From an uncultured Aquimarina sp. (lineage in GTDB: Bacteria; Bacteroidota; Bacteroidia; Flavobacteriales; Flavobacteriaceae): a DNA stretch of 36,624 nt. The translations under genes were made by a program, and so were the position numbers. Below, piece after piece: positions 9,282-17,425 of this stretch (positions within the stretch are counted from its first letter, which is position 1; every line of letters starts with the position of its first letter). The stretch covers positions 1 to 36,624 of the forward strand of contig CALGLV010000052.1 in NCBI GenBank assembly GCA_937958985.1. The letters are read 5' to 3'. The notes beneath the pieces are model-generated. The model did not search any database. It was given only the letters and a program-made list of their open reading frames with translations, and was not told where the DNA came from.

Positions 9282-11330
9282 TTGAGGCAATTAGTTTTTT
9301 TACGTTTAGTTTGTTTTTTTATTGGTGTATTTACCTTTTCGGGAGTAAATGCTTTAACAAGCAATTTTTTTATTAAAGATACTTTTGAAAAAAATGGTGT
9401 CTTAATAAAATATTCCGGGGTCGTTAAGTTTAAACCATCTAGTTTTACTAATTACGAAACGGATATGAGTTTAAATTTATATTTAGCTTCTTTTTTTATT
9501 GAAGAAATTACATATAAAGGAGAAAAATACAGCGGTAGAGAGCTTTTTGGGCATACTTTTCCTAAAGAAGTATTATCCAAAATAAATGTTGAAGCAACAC
9601 TTAGCTTTAAGGGTGTTCCAATACTATTTACATCAAACATAAGTTCTTTTGAGAAAATAGAATATAAATTAGCCGAGGATCAATTTTCAATTTTAAAAAA
9701 AGAATCGAAAAACACAAAATTAGAATTTGAAAAAGGCTTAGGTTTTAAAATGAAACTACTTAAAACCAATGCTATCGAATTTCCTATAGATACAACTTTA
9801 GTAACTAGTTTTATTAATGATATTGCCACAAATAAATCTTTTAAAAGTGAAGAAGAGCAATCCAATGAATATTCTAGATTGTTAACAGAGGGAAATATCT
9901 TTTTAAATGAAAATAATTATAAAGAATCCTTTGCATCCTACACTCTAGCAAAAAAATATGCGGAAGATCCTATCTTCATCAATTCTAAAATTGAAATTGT
10001 AGACAGTTATCTTCAGAAAAACAGGGTTTCCAAATACAGATGGGCTAGTAAAGAAGCTAAAAAAACAGATGTAAAAAAAGGAGCTTCTAAAATTAAAAAT
10101 ATAGACTACGAATCTGATTTTAAATCAGTTGATGATAAAAATAAGTTTTCAGAATTATATACAGAAGCTAATGATTTGTTTGCAAAAAATAAATACAATC
10201 AAGCTATTGCTAAATATAATAGCGCAAAAAAATACACTAAAAATAAAGTAGCGGTAAAACAACAAATCAAAGTTTTAGAAAAATTTAAAAATAAAGCTCC
10301 AATTACAGCGAACACTAATAAAAAAAATAGAGCTAAAAATAAAAAGGCAATTAAAGAAAATAACATTCAAATAAAAGAAGCTTCTAAATTATCAAATGAT
10401 ATTTCGGTAAATGAATTTGATGGATTAAGTTATGCTGCATTGTTAAAAAAAGGAAGCGACTATTTGACTCAAAAAGAGTTTGTGAAATCTAAATTGTATT
10501 TTGAAGCTGCTAAGGAAAAAGCGGTCAACAAAAAAATGGTCGATAAAATATTGGTTTCAGTTACTAAACTTGCAGAAAACCAATTAAAAATAAATAACTC
10601 GAATAATAAAGCCGAAATTATAAGTGAGGTTAAGCTATTAGCAAAAGAATTGCCTATTAAAAAGCCTATAAAGGCTCCTGAAAATGAAGTAACCGATTTG
10701 GAAGACAAAGCAGCAATATTAAAGGCAGAATTTAGTGAAGGTGTTTCTAGACGAGGATTTATTAAATTTAAAAGAGATGAACAAGCGGTTTTAGATGCTA
10801 AAAACCGTGTGTTAATTCCTTTTGGGAAATATGAGATTTTACGATATAGAGCTGGTTTTGCAAATGTACGTATTAAGGATTCTGTAGCTTTAAAAAGTGT
10901 TGAATGCACCGGTAAAAATGATGAATATTCATGGTCTGCTAGAATTTATCAAAAACCTTGGATTGAAACAGTGGTAGATGAAAAGGGTGAATTTGCGGAT
11001 GAATTTAATAAAAAAGTAGCTATTTATGTTGTTGATAATGTAAGTTTACTTCCTTTTGAAGAGGTGCCTCAGCGTATTAAAGATGCTTATAAAGATCCTA
11101 ATCAGTTTACAGGGACTGATTTTGTTTCGGCATTTAAATTATGGGAAAAGGAAAATGCTAATAGGCCCGATATTTTAGCAAGAAGAAGAGAAATTCAAGC
11201 TTTTAAAGAGGCTTCCAAAAACGAGGCATACAGCGGTGCCCAAAATTGTAAATACAAAGTATCAAAAGCTATAGAAGAGGTGTATACTTATTATAAAAAT
11301 AAGGGTTACGAAATTAATATAAAATACTAG
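9282..11330 (+). CDS. Secreted TPR-like protein of unknown function
   Basis: I do not recognise a named family. The open frame extends back into the ilvC terminator, so I chose the TTG at 9282, preceded by AAAGG. It gives a 682-residue protein with a basic start and hydrophobic signal peptide ('RQLVFLRLVCFFIGVF'). Three degenerate helix-turn-helix repeats of TPR type follow, at about residues 202-250 ('NENNYKESFASYTLAKKYA'), 291-340 ('KNKYNQAIAKYNSAKKYTKN') and 386-440 ('TQKEFVKSKLYFEAAKEKA'), separated by Lys/Asn-rich low-complexity linkers. The C-terminal 180 residues look like a distinct domain with Cys residues in 'KSVECTGKNDEYSW' and 'GAQNCKYKV'. It probably acts in the periplasm or at the outer membrane. 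It has no T9SS tail and no lipobox. Confidence 0.7.
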   Translation: MRQLVFLRLVCFFIGVFTFSGVNALTSNFFIKDTFEKNGVLIKYSGVVKFKPSSFTNYETDMSLNLYLASFFIEEITYKGEKYSGRELFGHTFPKEVLSKINVEATLSFKGVPILFTSNISSFEKIEYKLAEDQFSILKKESKNTKLEFEKGLGFKMKLLKTNAIEFPIDTTLVTSFINDIATNKSFKSEEEQSNEYSRLLTEGNIFLNENNYKESFASYTLAKKYAEDPIFINSKIEIVDSYLQKNRVSKYRWASKEAKKTDVKKGASKIKNIDYESDFKSVDDKNKFSELYTEANDLFAKNKYNQAIAKYNSAKKYTKNKVAVKQQIKVLEKFKNKAPITANTNKKNRAKNKKAIKENNIQIKEASKLSNDISVNEFDGLSYAALLKKGSDYLTQKEFVKSKLYFEAAKEKAVNKKMVDKILVSVTKLAENQLKINNSNNKAEIISEVKLLAKELPIKKPIKAPENEVTDLEDKAAILKAEFSEGVSRRGFIKFKRDEQAVLDAKNRVLIPFGKYEILRYRAGFANVRIKDSVALKSVECTGKNDEYSWSARIYQKPWIETVVDEKGEFADEFNKKVAIYVVDNVSLLPFEEVPQRIKDAYKDPNQFTGTDFVSAFKLWEKENANRPDILARRREIQAFKEASKNEAYSGAQNCKYKVSKAIEEVYTYYKNKGYEINIKY

Positions 11331-11336
11331 GAGTTT

Positions 11337-12344
11337 TTAGCCGCCAATAGCAATCATACTCCTGTTATCAGAGTGTAACTTACTATCCGATATTTTCTCA
11401 AAAGTATCCATACCACCTCTTGCTTTTAGTTTAGTTAGAATAGCCAATTTAACTTTAGGGAGTATGTCTTTTTTTGCTCGATAATCGTCTAGCAATGAGG
11501 TTTCATTAGCAGAGAAGAGGCAGTTTTTTAATTTGCCATTGGCAGTAAGTCTAATGCGGTTACAACTATCACAAAAAGGGTTAGTAACCGAACTAATTAT
11601 TGAAAAACTTCCTTTATAACCTTTAACGCTATAATTGCGTGAGGTGTCGTTGGGCTTGTCTTTTTCTCGTATAATATTATGAGCATTAAAATAGTTTGAA
11701 CTGGTGGTTATAATTTCATTTTGACTTACTAATTTATCGGTGTTCCATTGGTTGCCATCAAAAGGCATAAATTCAATAAATCGAATGATGAAATTGTTGT
11801 GTTGAGTAAGTTTAATTAAGTCTACTATTTCATCGTCATTAACCCCTTTCATTAGTACTACATTAAGTTTAACCTGTTCTGTATGTTCTTGTAAAAGGCT
11901 TATGTTTTTCCAAACGGTCTTAAACTGATTTCTACGTGTAATTAAGGCGTTTTTATCGCTATTGAGCGAATCAATACTTATAGTGATATTGGTAATATTC
12001 AATTCTCTCAATAAAGGAAAATAACGCTCTAAAAGTATTCCATTAGTAGTAATGGCAATTTCAACATTCAATGTCGCAAGTTTTCTAACAACAGTTTCAA
12101 AATCTTTTCTTACCAAAGGTTCACCACCGGTGAGTCTAATTTTAGTAACCCCATTTTTAACAAATACTTTAGCAATTTCATAGACTTCATCAGCGGTCAT
12201 TAAATGAGTCCTTGGCGTTAATGGAATCCCTTCAGAAGGCATACAATAAGTACAGCGTAAATTGCATTTTTCTGTCAACGAAATTCGCAAATACGTATGC
12301 TCTCTATTATAAGTGTCTGTTAATAATTTTACTTGTTTATTCAT
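11337..12344 (-). CDS. moaA: GTP 3',8-cyclase (molybdopterin cofactor synthesis)
   Basis: This radical-SAM enzyme makes 3',8-cyclo-GTP from GTP, the first step of molybdopterin synthesis. The N-terminal [4Fe-4S] motif is CX3CX2C in 'CNLRCTYCMPSEG' (Cys27, 31, 34). The C-terminal cluster motif is CX2CX13C in 'CDSCNRIRLTANGKLKNC', and the essential C-terminal Gly-Gly closes the protein ('MIAIGG'). The length of 335 is normal. It is the last gene of a minus-strand molybdenum cofactor operon; its ATG shares one base with the stop of the moaC-moaB fusion gene. It converges with the TPR-like gene, whose stop is only 6 bases away. Confidence 0.97.
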   Translation of the reverse strand: MNKQVKLLTDTYNREHTYLRISLTEKCNLRCTYCMPSEGIPLTPRTHLMTADEVYEIAKVFVKNGVTKIRLTGGEPLVRKDFETVVRKLATLNVEIAITTNGILLERYFPLLRELNITNITISIDSLNSDKNALITRRNQFKTVWKNISLLQEHTEQVKLNVVLMKGVNDDEIVDLIKLTQHNNFIIRFIEFMPFDGNQWNTDKLVSQNEIITTSSNYFNAHNIIREKDKPNDTSRNYSVKGYKGSFSIISSVTNPFCDSCNRIRLTANGKLKNCLFSANETSLLDDYRAKKDILPKVKLAILTKLKARGGMDTFEKISDSKLHSDNRSMIAIGG

Positions 12345-13246
12345 TAATGTTGGGCTCCTTTTAAAATTTTAAAAGCATGTAGTAGCGCAGGAAAAACGGC
12401 TTCCATAGATTCTTCAGCACCTTTGGTAGAACCGGGTAAAGCAAGAATAATGGAATTTCCGATTACACCAGCGATACTTCGCGATAGCATAGCATAGGGC
12501 ATTCTATTTTGGCCATAGTTTCTAATAGCTTCTTCTACACCAGGAATTCGTTGTTCTAACAAAGGTTCTAGTGCTTGTGGTGTTACATCTCGGGGAGATA
12601 AACCTGTTCCTCCAGTAAAAATTACTAATTGATTAGAGCCAATGAATTGCTTGGTTTTTTCTTGAATTTGATCGAACTCATCAGGAATAACAATATATTC
12701 ACTAATCGAAACCTCGCAGTCTTCAAGTTTTTTAATAATTGCTTTACCAGCCCTATCTTCTTTTTGCCCAGCGCTTATGGAGTCTGAACATACAATTACC
12801 GCAGCTGTTAGTCCTTTGCCAGAATCTTTATAGCTCGACTTACCACCTTTTTTGTGGAGTAACTTAATATTTTCAATTTCAATACCCTTATCAACAGGTT
12901 TAAGCATATCGTACATGGTTATGGCTACCACGGATGCGGCATGCATCGCTTCAACCTCAACACCTGTTTTATAGAGCGTTTTTATGGTTACTTTTATATG
13001 GATAGATAAATTTTCGACTTGATATTCGACACTAGTAAATTCGATAGGTAATGGGTGACAGTCGGGAATCATATCACTAGTTCGCTTAGCAGCAAATAGC
13101 CCTGCTGTTTTCGCCATTTCAAAAACATCGCCCTTAGGGATTTGTTTTGTAAGTATTGCTTCTATAGTCTTTATGCTACTTGTTTTTACTGTAGCCTGTG
13201 CTACGGCAGTACGAAGCGTATTTTTTTTATGTGTAATATCGACCAT
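12344..13246 (-). CDS. moaCB: Fused MoaC-MoaB/MogA molybdenum cofactor protein
   Basis: Two enzymes are fused in 300 residues. Residues 1 to about 145 are MoaC (cyclic pyranopterin monophosphate synthase): 'AKRTSDMIPDCHPLPI', 'KTGVEVEAMHAASVVAITMY' and the Lys-rich 'LLHKKGGKSSYKD'. Residues from about 148 are the MoaB/MogA molybdopterin adenylyltransferase fold: 'AVIVCSDSISAGQKEDRAG', 'VIFTGGTGLSPRDVTPQAL' and 'ALPGSTKGAEESME'. Such fusions are annotated in other Bacteroidota as bifunctional MoaC/MoaB. MoaC works with MoaA at step one and MogA adenylates molybdopterin at a later step, so the fused partners are not consecutive enzymes. The gene is 51 bases downstream of moaE and overlaps moaA by one base. 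Confidence 0.95.
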   Translation of the reverse strand: MVDITHKKNTLRTAVAQATVKTSSIKTIEAILTKQIPKGDVFEMAKTAGLFAAKRTSDMIPDCHPLPIEFTSVEYQVENLSIHIKVTIKTLYKTGVEVEAMHAASVVAITMYDMLKPVDKGIEIENIKLLHKKGGKSSYKDSGKGLTAAVIVCSDSISAGQKEDRAGKAIIKKLEDCEVSISEYIVIPDEFDQIQEKTKQFIGSNQLVIFTGGTGLSPRDVTPQALEPLLEQRIPGVEEAIRNYGQNRMPYAMLSRSIAGVIGNSIILALPGSTKGAEESMEAVFPALLHAFKILKGAQH

Positions 13247-13297
13247 GTAACTATTTATAGGTAATTAATAACTTAAAGAAGTAATTGTTAAGTAAAA

Positions 13298-13726
13298 TTA
13301 TTTGTTGACCTTCCATACATGTGTATTGTCTTCAAAAAGTTCTTTACCAAATACGGGAGCCTCTTTTTTAATTTGCTCTACAATAAACTCAATAGCCTCA
13401 AAAACCACTTTTCTATGTGGTGCCGAAACGAATACAAATAAACAAATTTCACCAACACCTACTTTTCCAATACTATGATAAATATGCGAACAGCTGAGTT
13501 CAAATTTTTCAAAAGCAGCCTCACGTATGTCATGAAATTTTTGGTTGGCCATTTCTACGTAGGCGGAGTACTCAATTGCGGAAACCATTTTTCCATCAAT
13601 GGCATCTGCACGAACTTGACCTAAAAAAATGTTGTGAGCTCCAATACTCGTTTTAGATTGGTGTTTCTTTATGGATTCTCCTATAAATTCGGAGCTTATG
13701 GCTCCTTCTTTAAAAACGTTTTTCAT
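13298..13726 (-). CDS. moaE: Molybdopterin synthase large (catalytic) subunit
   Basis: MoaE forms a heterotetramer with MoaD and inserts two sulfurs into cyclic pyranopterin monophosphate. Family motifs include 'GAHNIFLGQVRADAIDGK', 'IEYSAYVEMANQKF', 'HSIGKVGVGEICLFVFVSAP' and the catalytic Lys region 'VEQIKKEAPVFGKELFED'. The frame is open back to 13774, which would overlap moaD by 38 bases. The ATG at 13726 begins 10 bases after the moaD stop and gives the usual start ('MKNVFKEGAI'), so I chose it (142 residues). Confidence 0.95.
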   Translation of the reverse strand: MKNVFKEGAISSEFIGESIKKHQSKTSIGAHNIFLGQVRADAIDGKMVSAIEYSAYVEMANQKFHDIREAAFEKFELSCSHIYHSIGKVGVGEICLFVFVSAPHRKVVFEAIEFIVEQIKKEAPVFGKELFEDNTHVWKVNK

Positions 13727-13736
13727 TTTTTGATTG

Positions 13737-13976
13737 TTATCCACCAGCAAAGGGTGGGAGTAATGCAATTTCACTTCCTTCCTTTAACACTGTTTTAGTA
13801 GGTGCTAATTTTTTATCGATTGCAATTTGATAATTTAATTGACTTAAAATAGGATACTTTCTAACTAAACTAGTTGTAAATTCAGCTAACGATATTTGTT
13901 CTCCAATAGTCATTTCTTCATTACTAACCGCAAGTGCCTCTTCAATTAATCCAAAATACAAGATTTTTACCTTCAT
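13737..13976 (-). CDS. moaD: Molybdopterin synthase sulfur-carrier subunit
   Basis: This small ubiquitin-fold protein of 79 residues ends in the required C-terminal Gly-Gly ('LPPFAGG'), which is adenylated and then thiocarboxylated to deliver sulfur to MoaE. The start 'MKVKILYFGLIEEA' is typical. Its ATG overlaps the mobA stop by 4 bases (ATGA), so translation is probably coupled. The activating enzyme (MoeB type) is not in the window and must be supplied from elsewhere. Confidence 0.95.
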   Translation of the reverse strand: MKVKILYFGLIEEALAVSNEEMTIGEQISLAEFTTSLVRKYPILSQLNYQIAIDKKLAPTKTVLKEGSEIALLPPFAGG

Positions 13977-14563
13977 ACAGAAATAGCTTTTAGTTGTTGC
14001 ACTGTATTTATATTAGATAATTGACGGTGATATTGCTTAGGAATTTCCAGGTAATGAATATTTAAATCTGTTAAAACGTTCATTACTTTTAATTGGTTTT
14101 TCTGTAAAAATGTAGTGAATTTAGTTCCACATTTTTTATGATATAAAGCCGTTAAAGGCATTTTTTTATCCCCTATAAATCCTACCGTGGCATCATAATT
14201 ATTGTTGTGGTTAGCAATTAACCATTCTAAAAAAGAGGTTTTAATTAAAGGAGTATCACAGCTTAATATTAAATTCAATTCCTTAACAGAATGCTTTAAA
14301 GCAGCGGCAATACCACAAACAGGCCCCTTGTTTATTTCTAAATCAGGAACCACTTCAACGCCTAAATTTTGATGTGCTTGTTTGGAACTTACTAAAGTTA
14401 TTGATTTACAAATAGGTTTTACAGCAGTTAAAATATGATTTATAAAAGCTTTATTACAATATAACTGCATAGCCTTGTCAGTTTCCATTCGAGTACTGTT
14501 TCCTCCAGTTAATATGTAAGTATGTAGTTCTATTTCTTTTAAATTTAAAAGGTTGGTAATCAA
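13973..14563 (-). CDS. mobA: Molybdenum cofactor guanylyltransferase-like protein (MobA)
   Basis: This nucleotidyltransferase transfers GMP to molybdopterin. The family loop appears as 'YILTGGNSTRMETDKAMQ' (consensus LAGGxSxRMGxDK, with Gly replaced by Glu after the Met), followed by 'GPVCGIAAAL' and 'LILSCDTPLI', the conserved Asp region. The start is uncertain: no ATG precedes the motif. TTG at 14563, 12 bases after the upstream gene's stop, gives 196 residues; TTG at 14623 would give 216 residues and a 46-base overlap with that gene. The Glu in the loop and the low overall conservation leave some doubt about its efficiency, but the operon context supports the role. Confidence 0.85.
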   Translation of the reverse strand: MITNLLNLKEIELHTYILTGGNSTRMETDKAMQLYCNKAFINHILTAVKPICKSITLVSSKQAHQNLGVEVVPDLEINKGPVCGIAAALKHSVKELNLILSCDTPLIKTSFLEWLIANHNNNYDATVGFIGDKKMPLTALYHKKCGTKFTTFLQKNQLKVMNVLTDLNIHYLEIPKQYHRQLSNINTVQQLKAISV

Positions 14564-14577
14564 ATATAAGTTTTGAG

Positions 14578-14910
14578 TTATTCGTTGAAAATCAGTTTTT
14601 CTTTTTCCATAAAATCCCAGCAACGTTTTTTTAATAATTCAAATTGTTCAATTTGTTTTAAACCATAACTAGTTACAATTGTACCGCCACCATTAGCACC
14701 ACCGGTAGATTTTATAACCATGGGTTTAGGGGCAGATTTGTTGATAGCATCTATTAAATTCCAAGCTTTTTTGTAAGACATATTTAAGCTTTTAGCTGCT
14801 TTGGACAACGATCCTTCTTTGTGAATGGCATGGAGTAATGAAATTCGTCCTTCTCCTAAAAAAATACCATCACTACCTTCTAACCAAATACGACTTTTAA
14901 TTTTGAACAT
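14578..14910 (-). CDS. ModE-type winged-helix regulator lacking a molybdate-binding domain
   Basis: This 110-residue protein matches the N-terminal DNA-binding domain of ModE: 'SRIWLEGSDGIFLGEGRISL', the helix-turn-helix 'KEGSLSKAAKSLNMSYKKAW' and the wing 'STGGANGGGTIVTSYG'. The C-terminal tandem Mop (molybdate-binding) domains of E. coli ModE are absent. ModE-N-only proteins are widespread, and some may regulate with another effector or respond through a partner. As first gene of the molybdenum cofactor operon it probably autoregulates it. A TAnnTTTG box precedes it on the minus strand. Confidence 0.88.
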   Translation of the reverse strand: MFKIKSRIWLEGSDGIFLGEGRISLLHAIHKEGSLSKAAKSLNMSYKKAWNLIDAINKSAPKPMVIKSTGGANGGGTIVTSYGLKQIEQFELLKKRCWDFMEKEKLIFNE

Positions 14911-14928
14911 TGTTAATCGATATGTTTA

Positions 14929-14936
14929 CAAAGATA
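14929..14936 (-). promoter_or_regulatory. Putative -7 promoter box for the molybdenum cofactor operon
   Basis: Read on the minus strand the sequence is TATCTTTG, matching TAnnTTTG, 18 bases before the ATG of the ModE-type gene. This would drive the whole modE-mobA-moaD-moaE-moaCB-moaA unit. No clear -33 TTTG was found at the normal distance. Confidence 0.45.
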
Positions 14937-14958
14937 TAACGAAATACTTAGTTATTCT

Positions 14959-15000
14959 AAACAAAACAGGAGCTATATTGCTATAGCTCCTGTTTTGTTT
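14959..15000 (-). terminator. Very strong hairpin terminator, 19-bp perfect stem
   Basis: Arms at 14959-14977 and 14982-15000 are perfect inverted repeats of 19 bp around the loop TTGC, with an A-rich outer flank on one side and a T run on the other. It lies just past the stop of the minus-strand membrane protein gene at 15014 and isolates the molybdenum cofactor operon from read-through. Confidence 0.85.
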
Positions 15001-15013
15001 AAGACATATTTTT

Positions 15014-15385
15014 TTAAAAGGCGCTAATAAGTCCTAACACCCCAACAACTAAAGAGGCTAAACCAATACCTACTTGAAAAGGAATTAATGCTTTTGATGC
15101 TTTTACTAGAAATTCTCCTACAGCAGGGACTTTACCCAATACATTAATGAGTAATAATAAACCAGCAGCTATAGCTATTATGCTATTTAGTATTCCTCGG
15201 GCTCCAAAATAAATAACACCAATGGCAAGTAATGCTCCTCCAATAATTGTATTGTAAGGAGTAAGGTAGCTTCCAATTTTTTTGAAATAGTCTTTTTCAC
15301 CATCCCATTTATCTAGCGTCGACATGGCTAGTAGAATACCTCCAGAAATACTTGCTGCACTTATAATTATACCTATAATATTCAT
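15014..15385 (-). CDS. Small four-helix membrane protein, unknown function
   Basis: This 123-residue protein has about four hydrophobic segments (roughly residues 2-22, 45-63, 65-84 and 98-121), rich in Gly, Ala and Ile, with a polar loop 'DKWDGEKDYFKKIG' after the first. I do not recognise the family. It has no signal-peptide cleavage site or catalytic motif. It is followed by a strong terminator and preceded by a glycosyltransferase gene on the same strand 58 bases away, so it could be co-transcribed with that gene. Small flavobacterial inner-membrane proteins of this kind are usually annotated as hypothetical. Confidence 0.75.
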   Translation of the reverse strand: MNIIGIIISAASISGGILLAMSTLDKWDGEKDYFKKIGSYLTPYNTIIGGALLAIGVIYFGARGILNSIIAIAAGLLLLINVLGKVPAVGEFLVKASKALIPFQVGIGLASLVVGVLGLISAF

Positions 15386-15443
15386 TTGTAAATTGTTTAG
15401 TTCGTTTTGTACTATTTTTATTTAATAAATTTAATGAAAATCT

Positions 15444-16655
15444 TTATTCTTTAACTTTATTTTTTTCGGTTATCCAACGGCTCATAAACTCGGTGCTTCT
15501 TAGGCTATGGTGCCACAAAATTTGACCTGTACTATTTTTAAGCCTATGTTGCTGTAAATTAATTAGTAAAGAGCTCATTTTTTCTTTGAAAATTAAAAAA
15601 TGCGTATTGTAATCAAAATTTTTAATAATAATTTTTTCGCAATTGTCTTGTGCCTGTTGCCAAATTGTTTCGTTGTTATAAAGCGCTACTGTTTCATTTA
15701 TAATTTCAGTGGGATTATCAGCAATTTTTCCTGCCCATTCATCATTAAAAAACATTCCTTCGGCACCAATTGTGGTAGTTATATTAGGTAGTTTGCATTC
15801 CATGGCTTTTAATAATTTACCTTTTTGACCTGCTCCAAATTGTATAGGTGCTATCAATATTTTGGACTGTAACAGTTTGTTTTCTAAATCATCGGTATAA
15901 CCGTGAACCAAAAATCGTTCTTTAGTGTTTAATAGTTGTAAATGTTTTTCGCTTGCATGCGACCCGTATATGTGTAGTTTGGTATTCGGCAATTTTTGAG
16001 ATAATTTTGGCCAAATTTCTTTTTTTAAATATTGAACACAATTCCAGTTAGGTTGATGTAAAAAATTACCCACAAATATTAAATCCTTTCTCTCGTTAAA
16101 CGAAAAAGATTTACGTTCTTTTTTTTGAGACAATAACGGGAGGTAATTTAGTATTTCTTTAGGAACATTATATTTTTCAGTAAGTAGTAGTAATTCTTTT
16201 TGTGAAATAATAAGGCTTAGGTCGCTACGGTAAATACTAGCCATTTCTCTCTTAAAAACATCAGACAGTTCGGTAGTAACTTTTCCTTTTAAAGCTTCTA
16301 AACGTTGATTTCTTAAAAAATGTAAATCTTCAGTATCTAATATACGGATAGCTTTTGGGCAATTATTATGTACACGCCAACTAAACTGTTCCTCAGTCAT
16401 AAACCGATCAAACAGAACCACTGTGGGCTCATAATTTTTTATTAGTGTATCAAAACGATCATCATTTATATATGTTTGTGCTGTCTTTATGCATAGTGTA
16501 TCCAACTCGCAATAATTTTCGGGCTTTTGGGCAGCGGATACAAACAATATATCATAGTGCATTTCCTTAAAAAAGGAGAGTAAATGCATCATATGTTCTC
16601 CTGCAGCCGTAGCGTTAGGTTGTGGCCATACATGGCCAATTATAAGTAGTTTCAA
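15444..16655 (-). CDS. GT4-family glycosyltransferase, TTG start
   Basis: This 403-residue GT-B-fold glycosyltransferase has an N-terminal Rossmann start 'KLLIIGHVWPQPNATAAGEH' and a C-terminal donor-binding half: 'DLIFVGNFLHQPNWNCVQYL', 'KLHIYGSHASEKHLQLL', 'FLVHGYTDDLENKLLQSKIL' and 'IAPIQFGAGQKGKLLKAMEC'. The start is TTG at 16655; an in-frame stop lies just upstream and the next Met would remove the first strand, so TTG is well supported. It is not next to other polysaccharide genes, so its glycan target is unclear. The Cys residues in 'MECKLPN' and elsewhere are not diagnostic. Confidence 0.88.
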   Translation of the reverse strand: MKLLIIGHVWPQPNATAAGEHMMHLLSFFKEMHYDILFVSAAQKPENYCELDTLCIKTAQTYINDDRFDTLIKNYEPTVVLFDRFMTEEQFSWRVHNNCPKAIRILDTEDLHFLRNQRLEALKGKVTTELSDVFKREMASIYRSDLSLIISQKELLLLTEKYNVPKEILNYLPLLSQKKERKSFSFNERKDLIFVGNFLHQPNWNCVQYLKKEIWPKLSQKLPNTKLHIYGSHASEKHLQLLNTKERFLVHGYTDDLENKLLQSKILIAPIQFGAGQKGKLLKAMECKLPNITTTIGAEGMFFNDEWAGKIADNPTEIINETVALYNNETIWQQAQDNCEKIIIKNFDYNTHFLIFKEKMSSLLINLQQHRLKNSTGQILWHHSLRSTEFMSRWITEKNKVKE

Positions 16656-16771
16656 TTTTTTATAGATACGTTACACTATTTAGCAGGCAATTTAGTTAAA
16701 TATATAGATAGAATGTATAAAGTATGGTAAAGCACTTTTTTTTTAATATTTTCGGGGAAGAAATAAATTTT

Positions 16772-17317
16772 ATGAAGAAATCTCTCTTTTTGTTGATCTG
16801 TTGCTCACTACTTTTTACTTCTTGTGGTGAAGATAATGATGATTTTGTGTTGCCTGAAGATGTTTCTAATATTAATAAAGATATTGGAATTACATTCGGC
16901 GTTATGAGATCCAATTGTACAACAGGCTGTTTAAGTGTATTTAAGTGGTCCGAAAGTGGTGTTTTTTTAGCAAATAATCCTTTAAGAGCTACGGGAGTGC
17001 TGGAGGGTTTTACTTTTTTTGAATGCCCTATATCCGAAGAAGTAAGGTTTGTTTCCCGAGTTGACGGCATACCTAATGTGCCAAGAGCTTTAAGAGATGT
17101 ACCTAGTTCAGATTTAAATACTACTATAAATGAACAAGGACAATTTTTTTCTTCTATTTATATTATTGAATACACACTAAATTCAGGTATAACTAAAACC
17201 ATTCAATTTTTTGGAGGAAGTAATTCAAATGCTCAACTTAGCGATTATTATACTTATGTAATAAGCACTATAGATGCTTTAATTAGTTTAGATACCACGC
17301 CTATTACTTGTCAGTAA
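16772..17317 (+). CDS. Small lipoprotein of unknown function
   Basis: The start ATG at 16772 gives a clean lipoprotein signal, 'MKKSLFLLICCSLLFTSC', with Cys18 lipidated, followed by an acidic stretch 'GEDNDDFVLPED' of the kind that can direct surface exposure in Bacteroidota. The frame also extends upstream to 16724, but that extension breaks the signal peptide. The mature protein of about 164 residues has several Cys residues ('RSNCTTGCLSVF', 'FFECPISEE', final 'PITCQ') that could form two disulfides. No family is recognised. Confidence 0.72.
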   Translation: MKKSLFLLICCSLLFTSCGEDNDDFVLPEDVSNINKDIGITFGVMRSNCTTGCLSVFKWSESGVFLANNPLRATGVLEGFTFFECPISEEVRFVSRVDGIPNVPRALRDVPSSDLNTTINEQGQFFSSIYIIEYTLNSGITKTIQFFGGSNSNAQLSDYYTYVISTIDALISLDTTPITCQ

Positions 17318-17425
17318 TTATATTTTTCGTAGTTTTTATATTAAACCTTAAGAATATCGATAGTAACTATTGCGTTTGAGTTTCTTATCTTCAGTTTTTA
17401 AATTGAAAAATAAAAAATTTGTAAT

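Noticed and set aside
10469..10909. 146-codon open frame on the minus strand inside the TPR-like protein gene
   Set aside because: It lies wholly opposite a longer frame with clear signal peptide and repeats; its composition (Ser/Leu/Phe-rich) is that of a reverse-strand shadow, and it has no motif.
15600..15791. 63-codon plus-strand open frame opposite the second GT4 gene
   Set aside because: Antisense shadow of a well-supported glycosyltransferase frame.
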